From: Chloroflexota bacterium
Lineage (GTDB): Bacteria > Chloroflexota > Dehalococcoidia > Lucifugimonadales > UBA3495
Assembly: GCA_022573285.1 (NCBI GenBank)
Contig: JACZUF010000017.1
Span: 1-58,252, forward strand
DNA length: 58,252 nt
Direction: 5' to 3'
Shown: one piece after another, positions 32,518 to 41,900 of the stretch
How positions within the stretch are numbered: position 1 is the first letter of the stretch
Layout of the letters: every line of letters begins with the position of its first letter
Notes under the pieces: generated by a model
Databases searched by the model: none
What the model saw: only the letters and a program-made list of their open reading frames with translations
What the model was told of the DNA's origin: nothing
Position numbers and translations under genes: made by a program

Positions 32518-33867
32518 ATGGAGGGACCGTCGGGCATCGTCCCGACGCCGCTGGAGTTCGCCTCCGACATCCTCGGGGTGAACCTCTGGGCAAAACAGCG
32601 AGAGGTCCTGGGCTCCTTGGTGGAGCACCGCCGGGTGGCGGTTAAATCGGGCAACGGCCTGGGCAAGGGCTTCTGCGCGGCCGTGGCCCTGCTCTGGTTC
32701 CTACACGTCCACAAGGACGCCGCCATCGTCCTCAGCACCGCTCCCACCTTCCGCCAGGTGCGCCATGTGCTCTGGAGGCAGGTCCACCGTCTGTATCGTC
32801 CCAATGCCCAACTCTTGGGCGGCAAGATGCTGGACACCCGCTGGGAGATCTCCGACGACCGTTACGCCATGGGACTGTCCGCCGAGACCGCCGACCAGTT
32901 TCAGGGGTTCCATAGCCCCAACATGCTGATCGTCGTCGATGAGGCGGAAGGGGTCAGCGACGAAATATACGAGGCCATCGAGGCGGTCATGACCTCCGCC
33001 GACCCGCTGTTGTTGCTGATCGGCAATCCGACAACTGTAACCGGCGCCTTCCGCCGGGCCTTCTACGAGGAGAGGCACCTCTATCACAACATCACCATCT
33101 CGGCCCTGGACAGCCCCAACGTGCAGGAAGGGAAGACGGTGATCCCTGGGCTAACGTCAGCCAGGTGGGTGGAGGAACGCCGGGAGACGTGGGGCGAGGA
33201 CAACCCCATCTACCGGGCCCGGGTGCTGGGCGAGTTCCCCGACCAGGGCGAAGACACCCTGATCGGCCTGAGCGATGTTGAAGAGGCGGCCCAGCGCTGG
33301 GCCGCGGGTCAGGAGGACGGCGCAGCAGATGCCCCAGGCGAGGTGGTCCTGGCGGTGGACGTGGCCCGGTTCGGTTCCGACCGGAGCGTCATCCTCCGCA
33401 GACAGGGCAGCCGGGTGATGGAGGTCCGCACCTTCCGGGACATGGACACCATGCAACTGGCCGGCTGGGTGGCCGCCGCCATACGGGAGACCTCCCCGGA
33501 ACGAGTTTGTGTGGACGAGATCGGAGTGGGGGCAGGGGTGGTTGACCGCCTCAAGGAACAGGGTTATCCGATCAAAGGGATCAACGTGGCCCGCCGCGCC
33601 AGCCAAGAAAGAATATTCGCCAACCTGCGGGCCGAGGGCTATTGGCGGCTCAAAGAGCTATTCGCCTCCGGCGAGATTGCGATCCCCAACGACCATCAGT
33701 TGATGGGCGAATTGGCGGCCCTGCGCTACAGCTACGACAGCCAGGGCCGGGTCCTGATGGAAAGCAAAGAAGCCATGCGTCAGCGGGGGCTACCCTCCCC
33801 GGATAAGGCCGACGCGCTGATGCTGGCCTTCTTGGAATCGGCCAACAAGACGAGGTTGTGGACATGA
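32518..33867 (+). CDS. Phage terminase large subunit
   Basis: A 449-residue packaging motor. The ATPase part has Walker A S-G-N-G-L-G-K-G (44-51) and Walker B M-L-I-V-V-D-E-A (acidic pair 141-142), then I-G-N-P-T coupling motif. The nuclease part is RNase-H-like: L-A-V-D-V-A-R-F-G-S-D (Asp281), V-C-V-D-E-I-G-V-G-A-G and the C-terminal P-D-K-A-D-A-L-M-L-A-F. All catalytic residues are present and the length is full. It cuts and pumps DNA into the prohead through the portal. The stop TGA overlaps the portal ATG (ATGA). No small-subunit gene is recognised. Confidence 0.9.
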   Translation: MEGPSGIVPTPLEFASDILGVNLWAKQREVLGSLVEHRRVAVKSGNGLGKGFCAAVALLWFLHVHKDAAIVLSTAPTFRQVRHVLWRQVHRLYRPNAQLLGGKMLDTRWEISDDRYAMGLSAETADQFQGFHSPNMLIVVDEAEGVSDEIYEAIEAVMTSADPLLLLIGNPTTVTGAFRRAFYEERHLYHNITISALDSPNVQEGKTVIPGLTSARWVEERRETWGEDNPIYRARVLGEFPDQGEDTLIGLSDVEEAAQRWAAGQEDGAADAPGEVVLAVDVARFGSDRSVILRRQGSRVMEVRTFRDMDTMQLAGWVAAAIRETSPERVCVDEIGVGAGVVDRLKEQGYPIKGINVARRASQERIFANLRAEGYWRLKELFASGEIAIPNDHQLMGELAALRYSYDSQGRVLMESKEAMRQRGLPSPDKADALMLAFLESANKTRLWT

Positions 33868-35215
33868 GAGAAAGGCAGCAGCCCCTATTGCCGCCGGGCC
33901 CGGCGCCGGCACGCCGCCGGGCGGTCCGGGTCTACGGCCAGACCTATAGATTCATCAAGGCGACGGTAGCCAGGATCCCGGTGTCGAGGATTAAAGATAC
34001 AGCCCTGCGCCTGCTTCCGGGCTATACAAGGACGTTGCGAACGCTGCCCACGGTGCAGCGGGCCAACCGGGCCGCCGCCGCAGACATCGACGGGTTCCCC
34101 GGCTTTTCACCGGGACCAACGGGGGTTGGGCGCGCACTGAATACGGTGAATACTACGCCACGTCGGTGCCGGTGTACTCCGCCATCCGGCTGAGGGCGGA
34201 GGCGCTCAGCCGTGCCCCGGCCATCGTCTACCGCACCACCCCGTCCGGGGGCCGGGTCCCGGTGGGACGGGACCATCCGGCCCAGCGGATATTGGAGCGG
34301 GTGAACCGTTGGTATACCAGCGGCGACCTCTGGCGGGCCACCGAGATCTACCTGAACCTGTGGGGGTCTGCGTTCTGGGCTGTCGAGCGCGACGAACATG
34401 GGCAACCGGAGATCTGGCCCCTGCGGCCCGACCGTGTCCGCATCATCCCCGACCGGCGCCAGTACATACGCGGTTTTGTCTACGACGGGCGGAACGGTCA
34501 GGTGGCCTACACGCCCGACGAGATCGTCTGGTTCCGGTACTTCAACCCGCTGGAAGAGTACGCCGGCCTGTCGCCCATAGCCCCGGTGCGCATGTCCGCA
34601 GACATGGCCAAAGACAGCCTGCGATTCAACCGCAACTTCCTGCGCAACTCGGCCCAGCCCGATTTCGTCCTGCTGACCAACGAGACCATGACCGACAGCG
34701 AGATGGAGGAGTTCTACCGCCGCTGGGAGGCCCGGTTCCGTGGACCGGCCAACGCCCACCGGCCCGCCGTGGCCAGCTTTGTCCGGGACATCAAAACCCT
34801 GGGCATCAGCCACCGCGAGATGGACTTTATCCAGGGGCTCCGCTGGAGCTTGGAGGAGGTCAGCCGCACCTACGGCGTGCCAAAACCCCTGTTGTCGGAC
34901 CTGGAGCGGGCCACCTTTTCCAACGTGAACGCCGCCGAACGCTTCTTCTGGCGCAACACCATGGTCCCGGAGATGCGTTTTCTGGCCGAGCAAGTCACCC
35001 GGAACTTGTTCCCGGCACTGGGGTACGGCGATCTGGAACTGGAGTTTGACCTAACTGCCATCGAGGCGATGAACGAAGATGAGTCCACCAGGGTCTCCCG
35101 CGAAGTCCAGCTCCTGGACCGGGGCGTGTTGACCATCAATGAAGTGCGGCGTTCAAGGAATCTTGCCGATGTCTCCTGGGGCGAAGGCTGGGCCAAGGAC
35201 CCCAACAAACACTGA
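33864..35215 (+). CDS. Phage portal protein, interrupted by a frameshift
   Basis: Starting from the ATGA overlap with terminase, the first frame encodes about 83 sensible residues ending in I-D-G-F-P-G-F-S-P-G. Near 34111-34121 the coding sense moves to the -1 frame and continues N-G-G-W-A-R-T-E-Y-G-E-Y-Y-A-T-S-V-P-V-Y-S-A-I-R-L, the usual N-terminal portal block, to the stop at 35215. The second part has full HK97-type portal features: P-D-R-V-R, a D-E-I-V-W-F-R segment, L-R-N-S-A-Q-P, and K-P-L-L-S-D-L-E-R-A-T-F-S-N. The shift sits at a G-rich run and may be a sequence error, a mutation or, less likely, slippage. From 34166 alone an ATG gives 349 residues. Confidence 0.8.
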
Positions 35216-35401
35216 GCCAGCTCCGGCACTCGCGCGCGAAAGTCGCTTCAGGCTGGCAATGCCGGTGGACCCCGCCGGGCCGCGGGAGACGAATAAAGGC
35301 TATTTCAAATTCCTGGACCACCCGCTATTCCCAGACGGATTTGAATCTCTGCGCAACGCCCCATCCCAACCTTCCCCCGCGACGGGGCCTTGCCTCAAAA
35401 C

Positions 35402-35480
35402 TGTCATTCTGAGGAGTGGAGCGACGAAGAATCTTCCAATCATCACCTTGGCAGACCCTTCGCTACGCTCAGGGTGACAT
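35402..35480. repeat. Intergenic inverted repeat (TGTCATTCTGAGG type)
   Basis: TGTCATTCTGAGG near the left end is partly mirrored by GCTCAGGGTGACAT at the right end, with AGCGACGAAGAATCTT between. Such elements are dispersed between genes in many environmental bacteria. Confidence 0.65.
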
Positions 35481-35535
35481 ATGCGTAGTGCCGTTCAAAC
35501 CGGAAACGAGTTGTGGTCGATACTTTGGAGGCAAA

Positions 35536-35607
35536 GCCCCGCGACGGGGGAAGGTACTGGTTCTCTCCTCCTTCAGGGGGAGAGTTAGAGTGGGGGGTGA
35601 AATCGGA
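35536..35607. repeat. Intergenic G-rich inverted repeat unit
   Basis: CCGCGACGGGGGAAGG is followed by TCTCTCCTCCTTCAGGGG and GAGAGTTAGAGTGGGGG, a hairpin-forming unit. Related G-runs occur at 14010-14050, 35360-35395, 54335-54390 and 55325-55374. Confidence 0.5.
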
Positions 35608-36260
35608 TTCGTCAATTACATCTAGATGCGGCACTAGCCTGCTTCAGGTGAGGACGCGCCAGGGCTCCGGATCTCTAAACGTATCTAACCGACTCGGTAA
35701 TGCCGTATCGTGGCTGACCACGGGGTACGAAATGGATTTCCGCCGCCGATTCCAAAATGTGACGCCGGTCACGGTTCTTTGACAAATAACGGTGTAATCT
35801 CATGGCAATCGCCCAGAAATGGCCCAAATCCCCAGGTGAAACGGTGGACTCCGTACAGAGCGAGCGGTTATCTTAAATGGATGGAAAGGCCAAATGAATT
35901 GCCAGTTAAGTTACGAAAAAATGGCCACTGGCGATTTCAATGCGCAGGTTTACGTAACGTTGCCAGCCAAAACTTTAATCCCTATCCGGCTGACAGAAAC
36001 GACCGGTGCGGGTAGGGCGGAGACGAATCAACGCCATCGGCAGGCTGGGGTGAGGGCTAATTAACACGGAACTCTCACATAACTCTAACAACCATAACCG
36101 TAACGACCATAATACTTACTTCAATCAGATTGGTAAGGCAAAAGACCGGCCTATTTGGAAATCGAAAATATTAAACTGAATTTTCCGGCGCAGCAATCAC
36201 CCGGATGGGTAAGCAGATCTAGGAATGAAAAGGGATTAGCCAACAGGAAAGGATGAGATT

Positions 36261-36935
36261 ATGAATATCACTTCTAAACCGGTACTACTTGGCGTACCCA
36301 TGCTGATGGTTGCCGCAATGGTTGCGGTCATGGCCCTGTGGGTCACGGGAATCATCGGCGGCGGCGGTGGTGTCTTCGGGGGCCCCAGTTCCACCGGCAC
36401 CCTAGTGTGGAACGTGGAGTACTGGCACCGTGACAGCGACGGCAACTTGCTTCAATACGGAAAGGACCACAACGCCATCACTGTCGAAGGTCTTGACGCA
36501 GCAGTTGATCACCTCCTTAGCCAGACCGTTCAAGACGCTTTGGGTGCCGACGATGCCTTCGATAAAATCATTCTGCTTACCGCCAACGCTTCGGTCGACC
36601 CAGCGAGCGACGGGTTTACCGCAGCCAATATTGCCCTAGACATAGACGGCACCAACGTCGCCGGCGGCGCCGATCTCAACCCAGCCGATGGCGTTTTGAG
36701 CGGCACCGGGGGTCTTGATGGTGTGGGCATCATTACCGTGACCTTCGTGTCCGATGTCGACAGCAATGCGATAGCGCAGATGGGGCTGATCAACCAAGCC
36801 GCGATTGACACTGCGAGCACTACGGAGGCTGACATTATCGCCGCAGACATTCTGGCGTCATTGGACATTACCGTGACATTGAATACCAATGACACGCTGC
36901 AGATCACCTGGACGATCGACTTCAACGCCGTTTAA
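36261..36935 (+). CDS. Membrane-anchored or secreted protein of unknown function (224 aa)
   Basis: A 224-residue protein. Residues about 7-33 form one hydrophobic segment followed by G-G-G-G-G-V-F-G-G, which may be a signal anchor or signal peptide; the rest is acidic, beta-rich and outside the cytoplasm. Segments such as W-N-V-E-Y-W-H-R-D-S-D-G-N and D-L-N-P-A-D-G-V-L-S-G-T-G-G-L-D-G-V-G-I-I-T-V-T-F recall phage or surface structural proteins, but I recognise no family. AAAGGATGAGATT precedes the ATG. A terminator follows, so it is a single transcript. Confidence 0.65.
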   Translation: MNITSKPVLLGVPMLMVAAMVAVMALWVTGIIGGGGGVFGGPSSTGTLVWNVEYWHRDSDGNLLQYGKDHNAITVEGLDAAVDHLLSQTVQDALGADDAFDKIILLTANASVDPASDGFTAANIALDIDGTNVAGGADLNPADGVLSGTGGLDGVGIITVTFVSDVDSNAIAQMGLINQAAIDTASTTEADIIAADILASLDITVTLNTNDTLQITWTIDFNAV

Positions 36936-36998
36936 TCGACAATGTAAGTGGACCACCGAATACTCGACTCTAGGGTTCCTGAATCAGCTTAATGGGAT

Positions 36999-37040
36999 AA
37001 AGGGACAGGCGCCAGCCCTCGGGCAGCGCCCGTCCCTTTT
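36999..37040 (+). terminator. Terminator after the 224-aa protein gene
   Basis: AAAGGGACAGGCGC pairs with GCGCCCGTCCCTTT with one mismatch over 14 positions and a 14-base loop, ending in TTTT. Confidence 0.75.
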
Positions 37041-37168
37041 GACGGCCAAAGGCATCCCCCTTTTAATAGAGGCAGGACAGGCGAAATCGTTCGATGGTGG
37101 CGCTCTCCACTTTCGCGACATTTCAGGGTTGGCTTAGCCGAAGGAAACGGCAGGTCGAGGAGGCCGTC

Positions 37169-37678
37169 GTGCGAAACATTCTTAGCGGCTATTTCTACAA
37201 GGTGGCCGTGGGGGCCGGATTGCTGATTCTCATCGGCTTGATATCCGCCGACATCTGGCTCTGGCAACGCGACGACGGTTCCGGCCAGGGAGCGGGTGCC
37301 GGCCAGGGCGCCCAGGACGGCTTCGAGGCGCCCGGATTTCCGGCCCGGAACACCACGGGTGGCGCGAATATCGGAGACGGTGGCCCCGCTTCCTCCGGCG
37401 CCACTGCCAGCGATTCGGCCGAGCTGGAGATCCAGCGTGGCGGGGCCGAGCCCGGAGAGGTGGAGACCATCCAGATCGAGGGCACGAGCGGGGCCGGCTC
37501 CGAGTTGACCGCCGGCGGCGAAGCGACCGCGAGCGACTCGGCCGTGTCCGGGGTCCGACAGGAGGAGACTCCGCCTCCCCCCGGCGGCCCCGGCGACGTA
37601 GCCGCTTTGGAAGATAGCGCCGAAATAGTGGTCCGGGACGCGGAGGGTAATATCAAACAACAGGAAACGGTTAAATAA
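37169..37678 (+). CDS. Single-pass membrane protein with low-complexity tail, unknown function
   Basis: A 169-residue protein with one transmembrane helix near the N-terminus (about residues 12-31: V-A-V-G-A-G-L-L-I-L-I-G-L-I-S-A-D-I-W-L) followed by a Gly/Ala/Ser/Glu-rich, probably unstructured domain with no Cys. Two S-A-T-A-S-D-S-A-like units are seen. The GTG start is chosen because GAGGAGG lies 6 bases upstream; an upstream ATG at 37094 adds a doubtful 25 residues. Function unknown. Confidence 0.55.
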   Translation: MRNILSGYFYKVAVGAGLLILIGLISADIWLWQRDDGSGQGAGAGQGAQDGFEAPGFPARNTTGGANIGDGGPASSGATASDSAELEIQRGGAEPGEVETIQIEGTSGAGSELTAGGEATASDSAVSGVRQEETPPPPGGPGDVAALEDSAEIVVRDAEGNIKQQETVK

Positions 37679-37983
37679 CCCGGTGTCCGGCTTTCACCAT
37701 GGTTTCTGTGGGTTCGACTCAGGCGTATCAGTACCCAGGTCTCGCCGCCGCACCCCAGGTGCTTCCCCCAGTTCGTTCTGGGCCTTTTGCCCTTGTCGGC
37801 CCATGCGCCGGGAAGGTCCAGGATAGACTCCGCCGGCGGCCTGCCCAGGGCAAAGCCGAAGGTCCCGGCGCCGGACCGCCCTCGACCCTTGTTGAGAAAC
37901 GGCGCAAAGAGATTATCTCAAAACATTGATATTAAATCTACAGAATGCCTATACTTGCCTTCTGAAATGGGGAGGAGGGTCAG
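37679..37983. other. Intergenic region before the IS5 remnant
   Basis: 305 bases in which I see no gene. The stretch before 37980 is AT-rich (TTGATATTAAATC) and might include the left end of the insertion sequence, but I cannot define a terminal inverted repeat. Confidence 0.4.
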
Positions 37984-38379
37984 ATGGGACCATCGCCACC
38001 TTTGGAAAACCTCTGGGAAATACCCGACTGCTTGTGGGAAAAGATTCAGCCGGTCCTCTTGGCGGCGGACCCGCCCAAAGCCACCGGACGCAAGCGTGTC
38101 GACCAACGGCGGCTCCTCAATGGAATCGTCTACAAATTGCGCAGCGGCTGCCAATGGAACCGCTTGCCCAAGCAACTGGGTGACGACAGCACCCTCCATC
38201 GCACCTACCGAAGGTGGGTGCGGCTGGGCGTGTTTGCCCTGGTTTGGGCCATGCTGGAGGAGGAGAGTGAAGAACTGAAAGGTGTAGCCGGGGGCGCCAA
38301 CGGCTTGACGGCGCCAGCGGCAGGTCTGGGAACCGAGTTCGAGAAAACTGGCGGCTTTGATCGCCAGCTAGCTGGATGA
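37984..38379 (+). mobile_element. IS5-family transposase N-terminal fragment
   Basis: A 131-residue reading frame. Its first 97 residues match the N-terminal domain (DUF4096) of IS5/IS1031-group transposases: W-E-I-P-D-x-L-W-E-K-I-Q-P-V-L-L, G-R-K-R-V-D-Q-R-R-L-L-N-G-I-V-Y-K-L-R-S-G-C-Q-W and R-R-W-V-R-L-G-V-F, ending E-E-x-E-E-L-K-G-V. After that the sequence is unlike the family, and the DDE catalytic half is missing downstream. So this is a truncated, inactive element next to the giant surface-protein gene. Confidence 0.75.
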
Positions 38380-38941
38380 GGAATGGCAACAGAAAGAGCC
38401 GGTAGAGGCCGCACGTCTGCCACCAGGACCAATGGGTTGCGCGCCGTTGCCGGTGGACCGGCCCATGTATCCCGCGTGGAGCCCCGTCTTCGCGTACGCG
38501 CGCGCGCCTTGATTAGGGCCTGACGCGCGCATACCCGCGCGCGTCGTGGCGGGGAAGTGGACGGTCTCCCGGAGAAGTGTATCCGGTCCTTCAACCGTGA
38601 CTTTCATCACGCCGAACCGGGGCGGCGGGTCACATACCCCAGGACCGCGCCAAGGGACAATTGAGATGGCCCAGATTGCGGTCCTTCCAAGCTTGGAAGG
38701 ACTGGAGGCCATCCATGCTCAATCATCCAGCCATCCAGACCTACATCGGCAAGGGCAGGCTGCTGGGCCGAGACACAGAACCTGCGGAAGATATCGTAAT
38801 CACGGCAGAACTGGGTACCGAAAATGCCCTCATGAGGAATTCGAGCGATTAACGAATGAGCGGTAACGTGAATAACATTTCCCTCGACAAACTGTGCCGC
38901 GCTGGGGCGCCGCATAGCTTGTCGTCCGGAGATCGGGCACC
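38380..38941. other. Intergenic region between IS5 remnant and giant repeat protein gene
   Basis: 562 bases with short frames on both strands and no recognisable protein. It holds GC-alternating runs (GCGTACGCGCGCGCGCC near 38492 and GACGCGCGCATACCCGCGCGCG near 38522) that can form hairpins. It presumably contains the promoter of the following gene; none is clear. Confidence 0.4.
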
Positions 38942-41900
38942 ATGAGAGAAGTGACGCTGCCACGGCTGCCGAGACTGCCGATGTGGGCGTGGGTCCTGCT
39001 CTACGCCGTCGCGTTGCTTCTGGCTGCGTCCTCTTTCTTCGCGCAGGTGAGGGTCGCGCACGCAGGCGCGCCCACATTCGTCAGTAGAGCTACCGCAGCC
39101 GCCGCTACGACGTCGCTGGCAATTAACGTCCCTGCTGGAATTGCAGACGACGATGTGATGGTCGCCCACATTTTTGTGGAGGGGGCCGCGACGATAGGGA
39201 CCCCTATCGGCTGGGAGCCCATAAATAGCGCTAGTAGTACCACCGTCATCAAATCGGCCATCTTCTTCAAAGTCGCCGCAACCGAATCGGGTAGCTACTC
39301 CTGGGACTTATCGCCCTCGAGTGAAGCGGTCGGCGCAATCTCGGCCTACCGGGGCGTGGATACGACCTCACCGGTCGACGTCAGCGATGTGCAGGCCAAC
39401 GCCAGTGCAACCTTCGTGACTGCTCCTTCCATTACAACGACCGTCGCTGAGACCATGTTGGTGGGCTTCTTTGGCATTGCTAAGGGCACAGCATTCGACT
39501 CTGACACAGGAATGACGGAGCGGTATGACCTCCAAACATTAGGGGGTGACGCAACGATTGAAGGGGCAGATGCCACTCAGGCCACGGCCGATGCCACCGG
39601 CACCAAGGTAGCGTCGGGGGGGACGGGCCCGAAAAAAGTGAGCATCGGCCACCTGATCGCGCTGGCGCCGGCCGCAATCGTGAACAATACGCGGACTGTC
39701 TCATCCACGGTCAACCTGGGTTCCACGGCCCTGCTCGGCGTCGGCTTCCCCAGGAGCACGACGGTCACCGTGGCCTCCACGGCCACCGTGGGCTTCCCCA
39801 GGACATCGACCGCCACCGCGGGCGACAGTTTCGGGATCGCCGGCGTCTTCAACAGAACCTCGACGGGCAACGTGGCCTCCACGTCCCAGAACGCCGCAGT
39901 GCTGGGAAGGAAATCGACGGCCACCCTGAATGACCTTGCGGGTCTCGCCTTACCCAGGACCTCAGCGGCCACCTTGGGCGACACGTTCCAGACTGCCGCC
40001 GCTTTTGGCAGGACCTCGACGGCCACCGTGGCCTCCACGTCCCAGGATGCAACCGTCTTGGGCAGGGCCTCGACGGCCACCGTGGATGCCCCCGCCCTAC
40101 TCGGCTTACCCAGGATCTCGACGGCCACCGCGGGCGACGCTTTCGGCCTGGGCCTGCCCCGCACCTCGGCCGTCACCGTGGTGGCCACGTCCCAGAGCGC
40201 GGCGGCCTTCGGACGGACCTCGACGGCCACCGCGAGTGACGCTTTGGGCCTGGGCCTGCCCCGCACCTCGGCGGCCACCCTGGCGGCCACGTCCCAGAGC
40301 GCGCTGGTCTTTCCCAGGTCTTCGGCAGCCACTTTAGGCAGCCCTTCCCAGAGCGCGGCGGCCTTCGGACGGACCTCGACGGCCACCGCGAGCGACGCTT
40401 TGGGCCTGGGTCTGGCCCCCACTTCCACCGCGACCGTTGGTGACACCTTGGGGCTGGGCCTGCCCCGCACCTCCGCCCTAACCCTGGGCGATTCCGCCCA
40501 GAATGCCATAACCCTTATCAGGAGCTTGTCGGCCACCGTGGGCGAAATTATTGGCCTAGGTCTGGCCCCGACCTCCACCGCAACCTTGGGGGACGCCTTA
40601 GGGCTTGGTTTGCCCCGCGCCTCCTCCGTCACCCTGGGCGATTCAGAGGACAAAGCGGTTACGTTCACCAGGAGCTCGGTGGCCACCCTGGGCAACCCGT
40701 CCCAGAGCGCCGTCGAATTCCTTAGGACCTCGACGGCCACGTTGGGGGACGCCTCCAGAGTGGGTCTGCCCCGAACCTCGGCGGCCACCCTGGCCGATGG
40801 GTTCCAAAGGGCCCTTGAATTCCTTAGGACATCGACGGCAACCGTGGGGGACGCTTTGGGGCTGGGCCTGTCCGTCACCTCGGCCATTACAGTTAGAGAT
40901 TCGCGTACGTTGAGCCTGGGGACAATATTTGAGACCGTGACCTCGACGGCAAACTTGGGGGACGCCTTCGGGCTGGGCCTGCCCCGCACGTCGGCGGCCA
41001 CCCTGGGGTCCACGTTCCAAAGCGCCATCACTTTCCTCAGGAGCTCGACAGCCTCGGTGAGTGACGCCTTTGGGTTGGGCCTGCCTCGCACCTCGGCGGC
41101 CACGGTGGCGTCCACGTTCCAGAGCGCCGCCGGCAGCCCGAGAACCTCGACCGCCACGGTGGGTGACGCCTTCGGCCTGGGCCTGCCCCGCACCTCGGCG
41201 GCCACCGTGGGGGATACTTTCCAGACCATCGCCGGCAGCCCCAGGACCTCGACGGCCACGGTGGAAGACGCATTGGGGCTGGGCCTGCCCCGCACCTCGG
41301 CGGCCACCGTGGGGGATACTTTCCAGACCATCGCCGGCAGCCCCAGGACCTCAACGGCCACGGTGGGAGACGCCTTGGGGCTAGGCCTGCCCCGCTCTTC
41401 GGCCGCCACTGTGGCCAGCGCGTCCCAGAGCGCCGTCGGCACCCTTAGGACCTCAACGGCCAACTTGGGAGACGACTTGGGGTTGGGCCTGCCCCGAACC
41501 TCGGCGGCCACGCTCGCCGGCACCTCCCAGAGCGCCGTCGGCACCCTCAGGACCTCGACGGCCACGGTGGGAGATGCTTTGGGACTGGGCCTGCCCCGAA
41601 CCTCGGCGGCCACCATTGGCGATTCGCATACTTTGGATCAGGGGATAGGCCGGACCGGGACATCGACGGCGACGGTGGGAGACGCCTTGGGGCTAGGCCT
41701 GCCCCGCTCTTCGGCCGCCACTGTGGCCAGCGCGTCCCAGAGCGCCGTCGGCACCCTCAGGACCTCAACGGCAACGGTGGGAGACGACTTGGGGTTGGGC
41801 CTGCCCCGCACATCGGCGGCCACGCTCGCCGGCACTTCCCAGAGCGCCGTCGGCACCCTTAGGACCTCGACGGCCACGGTGGGAGATGCTTTGGGACTGG

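Larger units (their letters stand above)
35216..36260. other. Long intergenic region with dispersed repeats after the portal gene
   Basis: 1045 bases without a convincing gene in any frame; the short frames lack family features and ribosome binding sites. It contains repeat units at 35402-35480 and 35536-35607 and becomes clearly AT-richer from about 36060 (many TAAC and CATAA runs). The protease gene expected after a portal is absent. AAAGGAT at the right end serves the next gene. Confidence 0.55.

Noticed and set aside
38546..38866. Possible small genes between the IS5 remnant and the giant gene
   Set aside because: Frames on both strands overlap, products are of mixed composition, and no ribosome binding site or known motif is present.
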